Shown here: positions 10,101 through 23,222 of the stretch, one piece after another | Layout: every line of letters begins with the position of its first letter | Numbering within the stretch: position 1 is the first letter of the stretch | Assembly (NCBI GenBank): GCA_024180945.1 | Contig: JAKSGN010000002.1 | Location: 248,001 to 312,000, forward strand | DNA: 64,000 nt | Direction: 5' to 3' | From: Macrophomina tecta | Lineage: Eukaryota; Ascomycota; Dothideomycetes; Botryosphaeriales; Botryosphaeriaceae | Notes under the pieces: model-generated | Told to the model about the DNA's origin: nothing | Database searches by the model: none | Seen by the model: the letters and a program-made list of their open reading frames with translations, nothing else | Position numbers and translations under genes: made by a program

Positions 10101-11079
10101 GATGGTTGTGGCCGTGGTGGGGGGGTTTTTTTTTCTTTCTTTCGTAGGGAAACGGCGCTAATGAGAAGGATTTGGAGGGCGATTGAACGGGTTAGGCGGT
10201 GCTCCGGGATAGCGGGCGCCGGCTGAGCTTGTCGTGTTGCACGATTGGACGTGAGCGAGTGTGGGGGGGTGTGTTGCGGAAGTATGCGTAGCTTGGGTGC
10301 TGGCTGAAGAAGAGAGCTAAGCACGGGCCCTGGACGGATGACAGACGCCAAGCTTCGTAGGGCTGAGCCGGTAAAATGCCTGAGGCATGACTTTCGGCCG
10401 TTACGGCGTGAAGCGTGTATTTTACCACGATCTTCATTCGCTCGTTAATCTCAGTTGTTGTCAATAAGCCCGACTATTTTGGGTGACGAGGACACTCCCC
10501 GATCTGGCTCCTGTTTCCAATACACGGATCATGCCGAGCGCAAGCGAGAACTGCCATGGCTCGCAGCCCCTTTTATCTCGTCTTCTCTGGTGCGAACAAC
10601 ACAAAAGTGAGGTGTGCCCGATGAGCTGTCGACCGGTCAGCTCTCAGGGTGAGAGTTGGCATGTGGGAAAGGAAGCCCCTGAGTAATTGGTGTGGAGATG
10701 GTGGTTGATCATGGAGACCGGAGATCCACGCGGGCGCTCAACGGCACCACTAGCTTCGGGCTGCACGTCGACGGAAATGCCGCACCGCCAAAAGCGAGAG
10801 CGACAACGCGGCCACACCTGATGTTGGATTCTGCGTGTAGCGAGCCATGGCATACACCGGCCGGTTAAACGCAAGGGTAGAGCATCAGATGCGGGACATC
10901 GGTCGAGGCACCCCTGCGCGAGGGCGGGATGCACAGTATCGATAGCGTTGCCCGTCGCAACCGCCACTCTCTCACCCACGTCACGCCGAGCTGCCCGCAC
11001 GAGCTGCTGAACCCCAAACGCGTCAATCAACTGCACATCGCCTCTGCTGCCCCAGACTCATGCGTTGAAGATCGTGAAG
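10101..11079. other. Shared upstream region of prp38 and the glycosyltransferase gene
   Basis: About 980 bp lie between two divergent start codons. A T-rich run just upstream of prp38 is typical of fungal core promoters. No coding frame here resembles a protein family. Confidence 0.55.
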
Positions 11080-12410
11080 ATGGTCTTGCTCACCGGAGGC
11101 CAGGTCTCCATGGCCATTTCCTCTGGCATCGGTATGCACACTGCGCGTCCCATGCCCGCCTGCACCGACCCCCCTGGTTGCACAGCCAAGCAATCGATCT
11201 CTGAAGAAGCACGCTGATAGCTCCTTGCAGTTTTCGTGTTCACCTTTCTGCTCTTTCTCTCTGGCTATATTCTACAGCAGCAGACTGTGCGTGGCATGCA
11301 GGAAGCCATCAAGCCGAGACTACCCAAGCCTGTCCAGACTGCCTCGCCCGTGGAAGAGTCTCTGAACCCAAATGCTAGGCTTGCGAGAGTCCTTGGCTCG
11401 CGGAATCCCAAGTATGAGAATTTCATGGAGGACGTGCATATCGAGTGGAGGAGGCTCGGATATGTGCAAATGGTCACCGACCACCGCCAGGTTTGCACCG
11501 CAGTCATGCAGTTCGCAGAACTCAACCGAGACAAGAGCCCGGCAACGAGGATCCTGCTATTCCCGAGGACTTGGATCGAAGATACCGAGGATGAGGACCC
11601 CTACTTGGACACTAGCAGGAGACTTTTGAGGGCGGCAGTAAGAAGATACAAGGTGGTCCTGCGCCCAATAGACCCCATCATCAAGGGCGATGGAGGTAAT
11701 TGCAGCCCCTCTATTCCCGAGAGACTGCTCATGGCTTACACAGCAGTACTCCAGCCTCAATACAGCCAGCATTCTCCCTCGCTAGCATCTTCTCATTGAT
11801 CGACTTTGATCGGCTACTCTACCTTGCCCCGCCTGGAGTCATCGTGGACTCCTTGGCCCTGGACGCTCTGCTAGCATTTTCTCCTCCACGGAAGCTCGCA
11901 GCGCTCCCAGAAGACCCCACAGCTTCCCGCATTTCGACGAACCTAATGCTCATCCAGCCATCTTCGTCAACCTTCAAAGAGCTCTCGTCCGTGCGAGCCG
12001 AGAGCGACCTCGACGACAAGACACTATTCCAGAAGTATTTTGAGACCTCAACCTCCCTGTTACCGCCCACGGCCGAGGACGACACGACGCTTTATTTTGA
12101 GTCTCCGGAGCTTCGGATGCTCGACGACCCCGAATCTTTCAATTCTACGCATTTCCTGAGCTCAACAGCATACGTCCGGCTTACTGACCCTGAGCTGCCC
12201 GGGCCCGAGTACGATGTGCCGTATGGCCGAATGGTGCAACTGCGGCCGAAAGAGGATGAGCCTCGATGGGTATGGGAAAAACTCTACTTCAAGTTCCGAG
12301 GGGGCCGGATGGACATCTGCGGCCTCGACCTGCTAGTGCCCAGCAAGCCCAAGGTTGAGGCTGCAAAGATGGAGCCCGAAGAGACGGAAACCGTGGTGCA
12401 GGAGCTGTGA
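11080..12410 (+). CDS. GT8/Gnt1-like glycosyltransferase, type II membrane protein
   Basis: Three exons (11080-11131, 11231-11695, 11755-12410) give about 390 residues. The first intron (99 bp) joins AISSGI to VFVFTFLLFLSGYIL and so builds the single N-terminal signal anchor, which points to a Golgi or ER type II enzyme. The second intron (59 bp, acceptor CTCCAG) gives IKGDGASIQPAFSLASIF in phase. The lumenal part follows the nucleotide-diphospho-sugar transferase pattern seen in fungal Gnt1/GT8 proteins: SRNPKYENFMEDVHIEWR, GYVQMVTD, LLFPRTWIED, then FSLIDFDRLLYLAPPGVIVD where the sugar-nucleotide site should lie. The usual acidic DxD-like triad after the tyrosine-leucine is replaced by APPG, so metal-dependent activity is uncertain. 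A shorter C-terminal domain ends in an acidic tail. Donor and acceptor are unknown. Confidence 0.8.
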
Positions 12411-13043
12411 GGGCTGCGAAAGTTACGATGTTCATGACTCTGTTCGATGCGATGTGCAAATATGGGTTACGATTTTCGGCGTCTGGATGCATCTGGAGGG
12501 AACCCCGAGATGGAGTAATTTGGACTGTGGATGCAAGTTACAAAGTACAGCTGCAGAATTAAGTACAGGACTGCGAGCATGATAACGGCTCGGCCAACCG
12601 CGTCATCTTTATTCACATCTCAATGAAGCGGGCTCGCTTACTGGCCAGGCCGACGGAGCTGGTAGCTAGTCTCAGCAGCCGTTGTTCGCGGGGCCGGATT
12701 CGTCGCGTGTCTGGCTGGCTGGAAAGGGCGGCGCGGTCTCTTCACATGAAGCAGCACGTCAACAACCGCACACTGGTGCTGCCATGGTGAGGCTAGAGCG
12801 GGCCTTGGTTGACCGACAAAGAAGCTGTCTGCGCACGGCCGAGCGCCTCTCGAAGTCAATCTCGTTGCTAGGAGACGCATCGGCCGCCCCGTGCGCAACG
12901 AGGGCGAGCGAGTGCCTTATTCAGGGCAGCTCTCAAAGACGGCTGTTTGCTGTCTCACCCTGTCTCATTTCAGGCCGGCGACTGTTCGCCCTGGCAATCA
13001 AGCGCCGCCCAACAGCGGATGGGTAGCGAGTGCCGAGTAGGGC

Positions 13044-13045
<2 letters not shown>

Positions 13046-13076
<31 letters not shown>

Positions 13077-13088
13077 GCAGCAGCAGCG
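13046..13088 (+). repeat. (CGG)n-(CAG)n triplet array
   Basis: A run of CGG units passes directly into about six CAG units. It lies about 1 kb upstream of the PKA start codon and outside any supported coding region. Confidence 0.85.
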
Positions 13089-13283
13089 GTGGTAGGTAGC
13101 AACAGCAAGCCTGACGACTGTTGTCGGCGTCGATGATCACGGACTTGGCGGGGCCTTGGGCAGACGTCCTCGGACAGCCGTCTCTTTGTCTCGGTGCATC
13201 GCGCCGCGGGTTGCAGGCCAAAGGCGGCTGGGTGACGTCGTTGCGCAAGCCGGCGGAGCGCGGCGGGACGCAAGCCAGGGCGG

Positions 13284-13340
13284 CGCTGCTGCTTGTGCTG
13301 CTGCTGCTGCGGCGGCGGCGGCGGTGGCGGCGGCGGCGGA
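13284..13340 (+). repeat. (CTG)n-(CGG)n triplet array
   Basis: CTG units run into CGG units with one GTG interruption. The CTG part is complementary to the CAG part of the array about 200 bp upstream, so the two could pair in single-stranded DNA or RNA. Confidence 0.85.
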
Positions 13341-14130
13341 CCTTGTTGGACGGGAGGGCTGCTGGGGCGGGCGGGTGCTCGTCGGCGGCAGGGTGCTTTG
13401 GCGGGGGTCGAGGAGTCGCCCATCGAGGGCCGCGGCGGCGGTATTATTAGCAGAGGCGTCGGCCAGCAGCGAGGCTCGCAGCTGAGAGATTTGCGGTAGT
13501 ATCATCGATGCGCAGCGGCGCGAAAGCAAGCCGAACGTCGATCCTCAAGGCGTCGCCGCGCTAAGACAGGCCCGGCTCCTGTTGGCACGCCCAAGGGCCG
13601 CTTCCAGCTCAAGCACTCACCTCTCCCCAGTCGCAGTCCAACGCAGCGCTCGCCAGCCCCTCCTCCGAGCTGCTGCGCTCTCTCACAACAACACACTAGC
13701 CCTGCTGCTGCAGTGCCCGCTCCGCCGCCTCCTCGCTCCTCCGCCCTGAGTGACTGCTCCTCCCCCTGCCCTCGCCGCCGCCCGACTCGACCCCAGAGTT
13801 GCGTGTTTTCGGGCATTCCTTCGACAGCCCGGCCTGGGCCCCTCTCCAAGCTCCCTTGACCCAACACGGATCGCGCAGTGGGAGCAATCCCGCGCTGTGC
13901 CCGCCCTCCCCCATCACGCCTCAGCCTTAAGCTTGCGTTGCAGTGCTGCTGCTGGCCCGTCTTATACACGCCAGCACAACAGCCTGTTTGCGCGCCCCGC
14001 ATAGGAGCCGTCTGCCGCCGATCCTGGCCCAGATCCACCGCACCTTGCAGCAAGCAGCACCTTGACTCCCGCGGCTCCTCCCCAGGCTGCTTTAGCTGGG
14101 CACGATAGTCGGATTCCTGAGGCAATATCG

Positions 14131-15759
<1,629 letters not shown>

Positions 15760-16933
15760 TGTCTTGACCACTCGAATACCGGCAGTGCATGACACCAAAG
15801 CCGCGAAGCTAAGCAAGCTCGCAGCTCCAATTGCTAGCCGCAAAGCCGGCAACGGATCGGCATCCGGTGCGGTTAGCGGGACGAAAATTAGGGCAGGTGT
15901 TTTACCCCCTGCAACAGGCTTCCTCTTGACGAAGTGAGGCCTTCGTAAAGCATCTTTAAAGTTTGTTCTTGTTTTTGGGCGCGCAACAGCTGGAAAGGTA
16001 GGAGGCTCGCCAGGTTGGATTCATGACTCTCCTGTCCCAGGCTGCACGCATGTTAGTGTTATGGAAAGGGAGGTGTTGGTCGCAGCGCTGGTATCATGGC
16101 GCGGGCAAGCGGGGGGCATGGGAACGGAGGGCGTCCGGCTGCATCTAACTGCCAATTGTACGTTGAGGTGATGAGTTGGGGCAGTTCTAGTATTACTCCA
16201 GCATGCAAAAAAGTTTGAAAAGTCCGGCTTGGACCGATTCAAAGGGCCAGGTGCGCGCCCGAGGGGTGTTACGGCAGCGGAAAGGGAGAGCAGAATCACG
16301 TGCATGAACTCGGATGCACCCAAAGGAGGGCGAGCAGCGGCAGACTGGGCCTGAATGGCGCACGAGTAAAGGTGAAACGCGTGCGGCTGGCGGTGGTCGG
16401 GCGATTGCTGCTTCTGCGACAGCGCTCAGCTCGCTGCGGCTGGCGAGTACGAAAGGGAGCCCCTGCTCGAGGAGCGTTTGCGGGCAAGCAGGCGGCCGCT
16501 TGTGCGAGTCGGGCGAGGGGGAGACGGGGCAGCGGCGAATGGGCGTCGTGGGAACGAGAGCGGCAGCCGGGGATCAAGGCTCTCAGCAGCCGCGTGGCTG
16601 TGCGCTCCAGCGTCCGCCAGCGTCCTCTGCGCGCCTCTGGCCCGCCGTTCGCCGGCCGTCTCCTCGCGCATGGCGAAGCTTGACGGGCTTGACGGCTGCT
16701 GCCCGCTGCGCTTCTCCGTGCATGCTCCAACCTTCTTCCCTGCGCGCGAGACACGAGCATCGGATCGCCATCATCGTCATCGCTGGACGCCGCGCCGCAT
16801 CGCACTGGCATCATCGGCGCCGCTAGCAGGGCTGTGAGTGAGGCTTGGCCCGACGAGTCAGCCTCTTCGTCCAAGGTCTTCTTCCGACACCTCCAAACTG
16901 TGCCCAGGAGTCGCTCCCTCGCGGAATGCTATC
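15760..16933. other. Intergenic region between PKA and the class 3 lipase gene
   Basis: The PKA 3' region comes first, then GC-rich DNA from about 16300 that probably is the lipase promoter and leader. Open frames on both strands here are Arg/Ala/Ser rich and overlap one another; none resembles a family. Confidence 0.5.
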
Positions 16934-17002
16934 ATGACGGTGATGTGGTTCGGCAAGACCAGCAAGCGGCGAAAGGAGCCCGCCTATGCGCCTGGTCCGC
17001 CT

Positions 17003-17048
<46 letters not shown>

Positions 17049-19134
17049 TCGGCTGGACGAACGAGCCGGCCCCCTCTCTCCATCCGCCGCCAGAAACCCA
17101 GCTCCTGGCGCCGAGCCATCCGCTGCAGCCTCAGGCCCAACATGGCGCGCACGGCCAGCTGGTCTACCGTCCGTCGCAAACTGCATTAACCATTCACGAG
17201 GAACAGCAATCGCCGCCAATGGTCACGATATCCCCGCCGCCCTCTCCGCCCCGTACTGGAACGTCTCCCGCACCGCAACCCTTGTACCATGCGAACTCGA
17301 GTCCTGCCTGGATCCCTCCGCCAGCGGGGCCTTACCAATCTGCGTCCGATCCCTATACCGCGGCATCGCAGCCTCATTTGGCCTATCAGCCCTCACCACC
17401 CCAGATGCCCGGCCAGTGGGGCGTGCCGCAGCCTTCCCCGCTCCAGCCCCAGCAGGCGCATGTGCACTGGGGGCCGCCGCCGTCCCCACCCACGCAGCCT
17501 GAGCGGCAGGGCTTCAACGAGCGCGTAAATGGCGTGCTGAGGATGCCCACCAAGATGGCCTCGCAGTCTCTGAGCAATATCAACGACAGCTACAGGCAGA
17601 AGAAGCTACAGGCTTCGCAGTCGGTTACCAACCTCAACGACGGCCTGCAGCGCCGTCACAAGATGGCTTCGCAGTCGGTCAGCAATCTTCACGATAGAAC
17701 GAACCAGTACATGGCCCATACCGTGGCGCTCTGCGATTTGGTCTCGTCGAAATTGGACCAGATCATCACGTCCATTGATGACGAGGTCTTCAGCGGCAAC
17801 GAGCAGGAGCTAGGTATGTTACTAATCGGACATCGCTGTATATCACGTGCTGATATTGTAGTTATCTACGAGCATCCGCCAGAGCATCATCAGAGTTCTT
17901 TGGATGTTTCAAGAGGCAACAACCAAAACATTGCCGCTGTTGCATCTTATAGCAACCACTTCAGCAAGGTGTGGCAATATTCGAACTCCCGACTTCCGCC
18001 GCACTTGCCTCCTCTGAAAGTGTATGTCAGATCGAGACCTTATGCAAGTTTTTTACTGACACTCTGTTCAGATACATGCCAACATGGCCTCTGCTGTGCC
18101 TTGCTGCGCAATACTCGGAAAAGGTTTACCACAAGCCCACTGGAGACGAGAGCGAAACCCACGTTGAGCCTGACTGGAGACATGGGACGAAGGCCATGGT
18201 CATCAAGAGTGTCCCCGTGGATGATATGAACACCGTCGTCTTCGCCATCCGCGGAAGTGCTGGGTTCATGGACTGGGCGGTGAACTTCCGCCCAGCACCG
18301 ACATCACCTAAAGGTTTTCTGGACGATGAAGGTAACCTTGTGCATTCCGGTTTCCTTTATGTCGCTCGTAAAATGGTCGCCCCCGTCGCCGCCCGCCTTC
18401 AGAGTCTGTTAGCGGATAACCCGAAGCGCTCGACTTGTTCCCTTCTTATCACGGGCCATTCCGCTGGCGGAGCCGTGGCTGCTCTTCTTTACGCCCACAT
18501 GATGTCTACGACCGTCAAATCCGACTTGAATCATCTCACCAGGTTGTTCAAACGTGTCCACTGCGTTACTTTCGGCGCGCCTCCAGTCAGCCTACTGCCT
18601 ATCAGGAAGCCCGACAATCCCGACAAGAAATACAAGAAGAGTCTGTTTTTTGGCTTCATTAACGAGGGAGATCCGGTCACGAGAGCGGATAAGGAGGTCA
18701 TCAAGAATATGATCAAGCTCTACACCACACCAGCGCCAGGCAACTGTCCGATAACGAGCGTGTCCAGCCTTGCACTCTCGAGTACTTCAAACCTGCTGAG
18801 CAGTAGCGGCAAGAAGCAGAAGCGGCCGCAGCAGAGCAAATCGAATAGCTGGTCAGCACCCTCTGCGAAACCAGCACCGCACTGGAAAGTTCCTCCGGGC
18901 ATTTTGAGCTGTGCCGGGAGGTTGATCATTCTGAGAGACAAGCCTGGATCTTCTCAGCCGCCTAACCCGCTTGGTGAGGTGAATGTCGAGGCGTGTACTA
19001 TTGTAGATGATGAATTGCGCAGCGTGGTGTTCGGCGACCCGATGTGCCATATGATGAAATTGTATGCCCGGAGAATTGAGGTCCTTGCGACTAGAGCGGT
19101 GACTGCTGGAGGGATGGATCTGGATTATCGATGA
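16934..19134 (+). CDS. Class 3 lipase (alpha/beta hydrolase) with polyQ and serine-repeat N-terminus
   Basis: Three exons (16934-17813, 17862-18021, 18072-19134; introns of 48 and 50 bp) give 700 residues. The first 190 residues are low complexity: 14 glutamines encoded by pure CAG, then Pro/Gln/Ser-rich sequence. Residues about 200-255 carry three related units (MASQSLSNIND, QASQSVTNLND, MASQSVSNLHD) spaced by basic linkers. The lipase-3 domain follows: VVFAIRGSAGFMDWAVNF, VHSGFLYVARKM, the nucleophile elbow LLITGHSAGGAVAALLY, CVTFGAPPVSLLP and FINEGDPVTRADKE with the acidic residue; the catalytic histidine is probably the DPMCHMMKLY one near the end. No signal peptide is visible, so it is probably intracellular, like sn1-specific diacylglycerol lipase relatives. 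The start at 16934 is chosen over upstream in-frame ATGs because its context fits and the upstream part looks non-coding. Confidence 0.85.
17006..17047 (+). repeat. (CAG)14 microsatellite coding for polyglutamine
   Basis: Fourteen uninterrupted CAG codons inside the lipase gene. A pure CAG run of this kind is expected to vary in length between strains. Confidence 0.95.
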
Positions 19135-19969
19135 AATTCGAATTCTCCTGCTAAAGACGAAGACCCCGCACAGCTGCCCGCACAACAAGGATGCTTCCAA
19201 GTATACGCCCACTGATTAGACGCAGCTGATTGCGCCTAGTCATTCAATAAGGTGGCAAATCTGGGCACGACCGCTCAGGATATGAGTAGCAACCTCGCAG
19301 AAAATGAGATTTCCTCCGCCAGGATGCTTGATCGGCTTGGATTTCGGAAGGCCGCGCTGCTGATAACAGCAGAAAAGACAACCGTTAAACATATTCCGCA
19401 AATACAGGTAGGGGTATCGGTTTGGGCGTGTTGTTTGGTATCTTATCTCGGGGGTACATGCCGCACATCCACCCACTCTTGGCTAGCCAAGAAGGCAAGG
19501 GTTGGATAAACGGCTGGCGTTCGGACCGCGCAACGACCTGCAGCATATCTAACTGCTGAACTGGCGCCCGCTTCTAACAAGCAAGAAAGGCACACCTCAA
19601 GCACCATGCTTGGCCTGAACCAAGCAATCTGTACCCTTGGCTGCAGCTTATCGACATCCCCTGGCCTTCATGCCTTCGGAGATCAGCTATCAGTTTGCAC
19701 TTGCCAACATACTGGCATTGGGAGGGGAACTTCGGCTTCTTACTTTCGTATCCATGTGTTCTCTCTGTCTAAAACATAGATAATGGCTAATGTATACACA
19801 TCTCTTCAATTCGCTGTCCTCCGTCCGCAAGTCCGTTCTTGCGCTTCCTTCGTCTTGTCTCACACATTATCAGAGTTGCTTCTCAAGAGCCAGCCCTTAG
19901 TATCCGTTCCGACCGTCCTTACTCTCTCCTCCTGGACGAGTCGTCAGTCGGCCACGCGAGACGACAAGC
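19135..19969. other. Intergenic region upstream of the amino-acid permease
   Basis: Unique sequence with pyrimidine-rich DNA just before the permease start (about 19800-19930). No gene or RNA is supported. Confidence 0.5.
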
Positions 19970-22028
19970 ATGGCCACCGCCAACTCCACCAAGCCTGCCG
20001 ACGCCATTGACATCAAATCCACCGCCATCCCCGACGCCTCTGCCACATCCTCCTCCTCATCGGACGTCGAAGCCGGCACAACCGCCGAGCTTGCCTCCCG
20101 CACCGGTCACGATGACCACGGCTGGTCCCGCTCGCTGACGCCGCGTCAGGTCATCATGCTGTCGCTGGGCGGCGGCATTGGGACCGGGCTGTGGGTCGGC
20201 ACGGGCACGGCGCTGGCACTGGGCGGGCCGGGCGCCTGCGTCGTCGCGTACGGCCTGGTCGCGCTGGCGATTTACATCGAGTTCATGAGCATCGGCGAGA
20301 TGACGTGCTACAAGCCGGTGCATGGCGGGTACATCCGGCAGTGCATGGAGTATGTGGATCAAGCTGCTGCTTTTGCGATGGGCATGAATTTCTGGTTTAG
20401 TTGGGTTATGATCAGTGAGTGCGGCCTCTGATATTGCTTGTTTTTTTTTTTTTTTTTTTTTCTTTTTGCAAGGGAGGTTTCGTGCGCGCGGATGTGGGTG
20501 TGTGGCTGATGCGAGGGGTGTCTCAGTTCCAGCGGAGATTATCGCGTGTATCTCGGTGTTGCAGTACTGGGAGGCTGCACGGGATTTCCCTATCGCGGCG
20601 TATATCACGATTTTTCTGGTTGGCTCGGCGATCCCGAATGTTTTTGCGGTTAGGATCTATGGGCACGCGGAGGTGGTGGGCAGTCTGATCAAGGTTACCG
20701 CGATTGTGGGGTGCATGTGCTTCATGTTCATCATGGCGAGCGGTGGCGTCGCAGCGACTGGTGGGCCGCTGGTGTTTACGTACTGGAGGAATCCGGGCGC
20801 GTTCAGGAACGGCGTGAAGGGGATCAGTCGCGCGTTGGTGCAGGCAGCGTTTAGTTGTACGTCTGGTATGTTGGCATTCTCTTTTTCCCTCCCTCTTCCC
20901 CGCCCTTTCCCTAGGCTGTGGAAGGACGTGTATGCTAATGGGAGTTTTCTCGTACTACAGCTGGCTGGCTCGCCATCACGGCGGGCGAGATGCAGCAGCC
21001 TCGTCGCACTGTCAAGCGCAGCATCCAGCCGCTCTTCTGGCGCATGTTCCTGTTCTACGTCGTCAATATCTGGCTCGTCGGCATGTGCGTCCCCTACGAC
21101 GATCCGGACCTGAACAACGCCGAGGGCACCCTCGCCTCGCCCTTCATCATCGCTGTCAAGCGCGGCGGCCAGCCCGCCCTCGCCCACCTGCTCAACGCGC
21201 TGGTCTTCTTGACCGTGCTATCATGTGGCGTCACGAGCTTCTATGTCGCAAGCAGGGCGCTGACGAGTATGGCGGATTTGGGCATCATACATGGGGTCTT
21301 TGGGCGAAAAGATGGGAAGGGCAGGCCGGTTGTGGCGCTTGTTGTGAGTGGGGTGTTAGGAGGTGGGTTGACGTATTTGAATTGTAATGATACGGCGACA
21401 GTCGTGTATGGGTGGTTTTCGAGCTTGGTGAGTTTCTTCTTTCGCATGGTGGAGGACAAGAGGGTGTAGAAAAGGAGAAGGGACAGCAACAAGGGAGATA
21501 ATGTCCGATGCTGACTTGATCCTTTTACCAGGTCGGCGTCTCCTCGTTCATGAACTGGGGCCTCATCTACCTCTCGCACATCCGCTTCCGCGCCGGCCTC
21601 AAGTCGCAGGGCATCGAGTACCATTCGCTTCCGTTTTACAACCGCGCCAGCCCTTGGGGCCAGTACTTTGGGCTCTTGCTCGTCTTTGTCTTCTTGGCCG
21701 CGGAGCTGTATTTCGCGCTGTTCCCCTTTGGCGGGTCGCCGACAGCCGAGGGATTCTTCTCAACGTATATGAGCGTGCCGCTTTTCATTTTCGATTATGT
21801 TGGATACAAGGTATGTCGTCGTCAGGAAAGTAGGGGAGCCAATGGGCGGGAGGCTGATTTGCTCTGTAGCTGTGGTTCAGAACGAAGATCGTCAAGCCGA
21901 AAAACATGGATTTCACGCCTGCGTTCTACTTTGACGAGGAGGATCGGATAGAAAAGGAGGCAGAAGCCGCGAACCCGCCTCCGAAGTTGCCGTGGTACAG
22001 AAGGGCATGGGCGGTGATGATCGGTTGA
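19970..22028 (+). CDS. Amino-acid permease (APC superfamily, YAT type)
   Basis: Five exons (19970-20414, 20527-20865, 20961-21427, 21532-21810, 21870-22028) give 562 residues with all junctions in phase. After a Ser/Thr-rich cytosolic N-terminus comes SLTPRQVIMLSLGGGIGTGL, the hallmark first membrane helix of fungal amino-acid permeases. Further conserved blocks are EFMSIGEMTCYKPVHGGY, MGMNFWFSWVMI, IPAEIIACISVLQYW, NVFAVRIYGHAEV, YWRNPGAF, SAGWLAITAGEMQQPRRTVK and VASRALTSMADLG. About twelve transmembrane helices are expected, with both ends in the cytosol. It takes up amino acids by proton symport at the plasma membrane; the exact substrate cannot be read from the sequence. The first intron carries a run of about 21 T, unusual but harmless to the splice sites. 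The C-terminus ends in PWYRRAWAVMIG. Confidence 0.92.
20415..20526 (+). other. Permease intron 1 with a poly-T tract
   Basis: A 112-bp intron, about twice the local norm, containing about 21 consecutive T at 20441-20461 and a TCTCAG acceptor. Splicing gives FSWVMI-IPAEIIA. Confidence 0.85.
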
Positions 22029-23222
22029 GCGGATGTGCAGCAGATGGGGAAGTGGATTCCGGGGTCTATAAGATGAATTCGAAAACGGCGAATTGCAACA
22101 GGAAAAAAAAAATAAAAAAAAACGTGACTTGGTCAAACCTCGGTATGTTGCCAAGATTCGTCAATTCGTCCACGGGACTCTCAAAACAAGAAGATTCTTT
22201 AATATGATTATAGTTGCTGATTCTGTCCTTAGTGGGTCTCGTTCCAGACCTGATCTGAAGCTCTACCGCTGGAACCGACGGAGACCCTGGTTCAAGTCAC
22301 CTGCAGCAACTTCTGGACATGTCTAGTTCCACTAATGGTTTACCAAATAGAGCAGTAGGTAGAAACAAAAATGAATAGCTGGCTCCACAGTCCCAGGGCC
22401 CCCCGGTCTCCACTCGGCCTTCATAAACTCCTAGGCGCTTACTAAACCAATGCAGCAGACGATGAAAAGCCTTTTGTAGAATGGGTATATATGGAGGCCA
22501 GCTCTGCATGTGTCTTTTCCCCCTTCCATAAGTCATTATCCAGGAATACTAACATAAAAACCGGTGTCTCGTGTTGACTCATTATCTACCCCTCCACTTT
22601 GTAGGATAACGTCTTGACAAATAAGAAAAGCCCTTCCTTTCAACTCTCTACATGCACTCATCGTCCGGAGCAGATGAACGCTGAGATACCTTCATACACT
22701 GAACATCTTACTTATTACTGTGGGGGTTGCTCAGTGTGCGTAAGTACTGCCTCTTTTTCTCTTCTTTTTTTTTTTTTTTTTTTTTGTGTGTGTGCGTGTG
22801 TGTGTGTGTGTATATTATGTTAACAGGCACCCCTGGTAGTCCTTCTTAGAGGTGGTTAGATTAACAAGCGTGTGGGTCGTATCCCTTCTTTGTGACTCAC
22901 TTAACGCTTTGACGAGTTTGGGTATTAGCGAGGCATTTTGTGAAAATCAAGGGTCCTTTGGACATGGGGAGAAAAGCTGTGGGAAGTAGGAGAGTGACTA
23001 CCATGATACCCTTTTACTGGACTGCAATGCCATAGGCTAATAGCGAGAAGCCATAGAGACTCAAAAAATCAATACAGCGCTTCCGTTCACTTGTTTTCCC
23101 CATTTGCAGTTGATTATTCTGGACGTGGGTCACGAAGCAGCACAAGAACAGCATCAAAAGCTGAGGATACCATTGTCATTCAATCCAGGCCGTAACCAAC
23201 TACCATCCCTTCAGTCTGCCGT
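22029..23222. other. Intergenic region with poly-T and GT dinucleotide repeats
   Basis: The permease and the repeat protein converge here. The region holds a T run (about 22765-22785) followed directly by a GT microsatellite to about 22811. I checked a GGTTCAAGTC string near 22292 for a tRNA T-arm and found no pairing stem. Nothing else is supported. Confidence 0.6.
22765..22812 (+). repeat. Poly-T followed by (GT)n microsatellite
   Basis: About 21 T then GT repeats with one C interruption. Simple sequence in non-coding DNA. Confidence 0.9.

Larger units (their letters stand above)
12411..14130. other. Long GC-rich leader and promoter region of the PKA gene
   Basis: About 1.7 kb without a supported gene. 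It contains CGG/CAG and CTG/CGG triplet arrays (listed separately) and, from about 13600 to 14100, a strongly C/T-rich stretch with several CAG trinucleotides, the usual look of a fungal 5' leader that may hold an intron. Open frames on both strands here are alanine, proline, glycine or glutamine runs produced by the triplets. Confidence 0.6.

Noticed and set aside
13000..14125. Long frames with alanine, glycine, proline or glutamine runs upstream of PKA
   Set aside because: They are by-products of CGG/CAG/CTG triplet arrays and C/T-rich DNA, with equal openness on both strands.
22213..22320. Possible tRNA (GGTTCAAGTC resembling a T-loop)
   Set aside because: The flanking bases do not form the 5-bp T-stem and no acceptor or anticodon stem could be matched.
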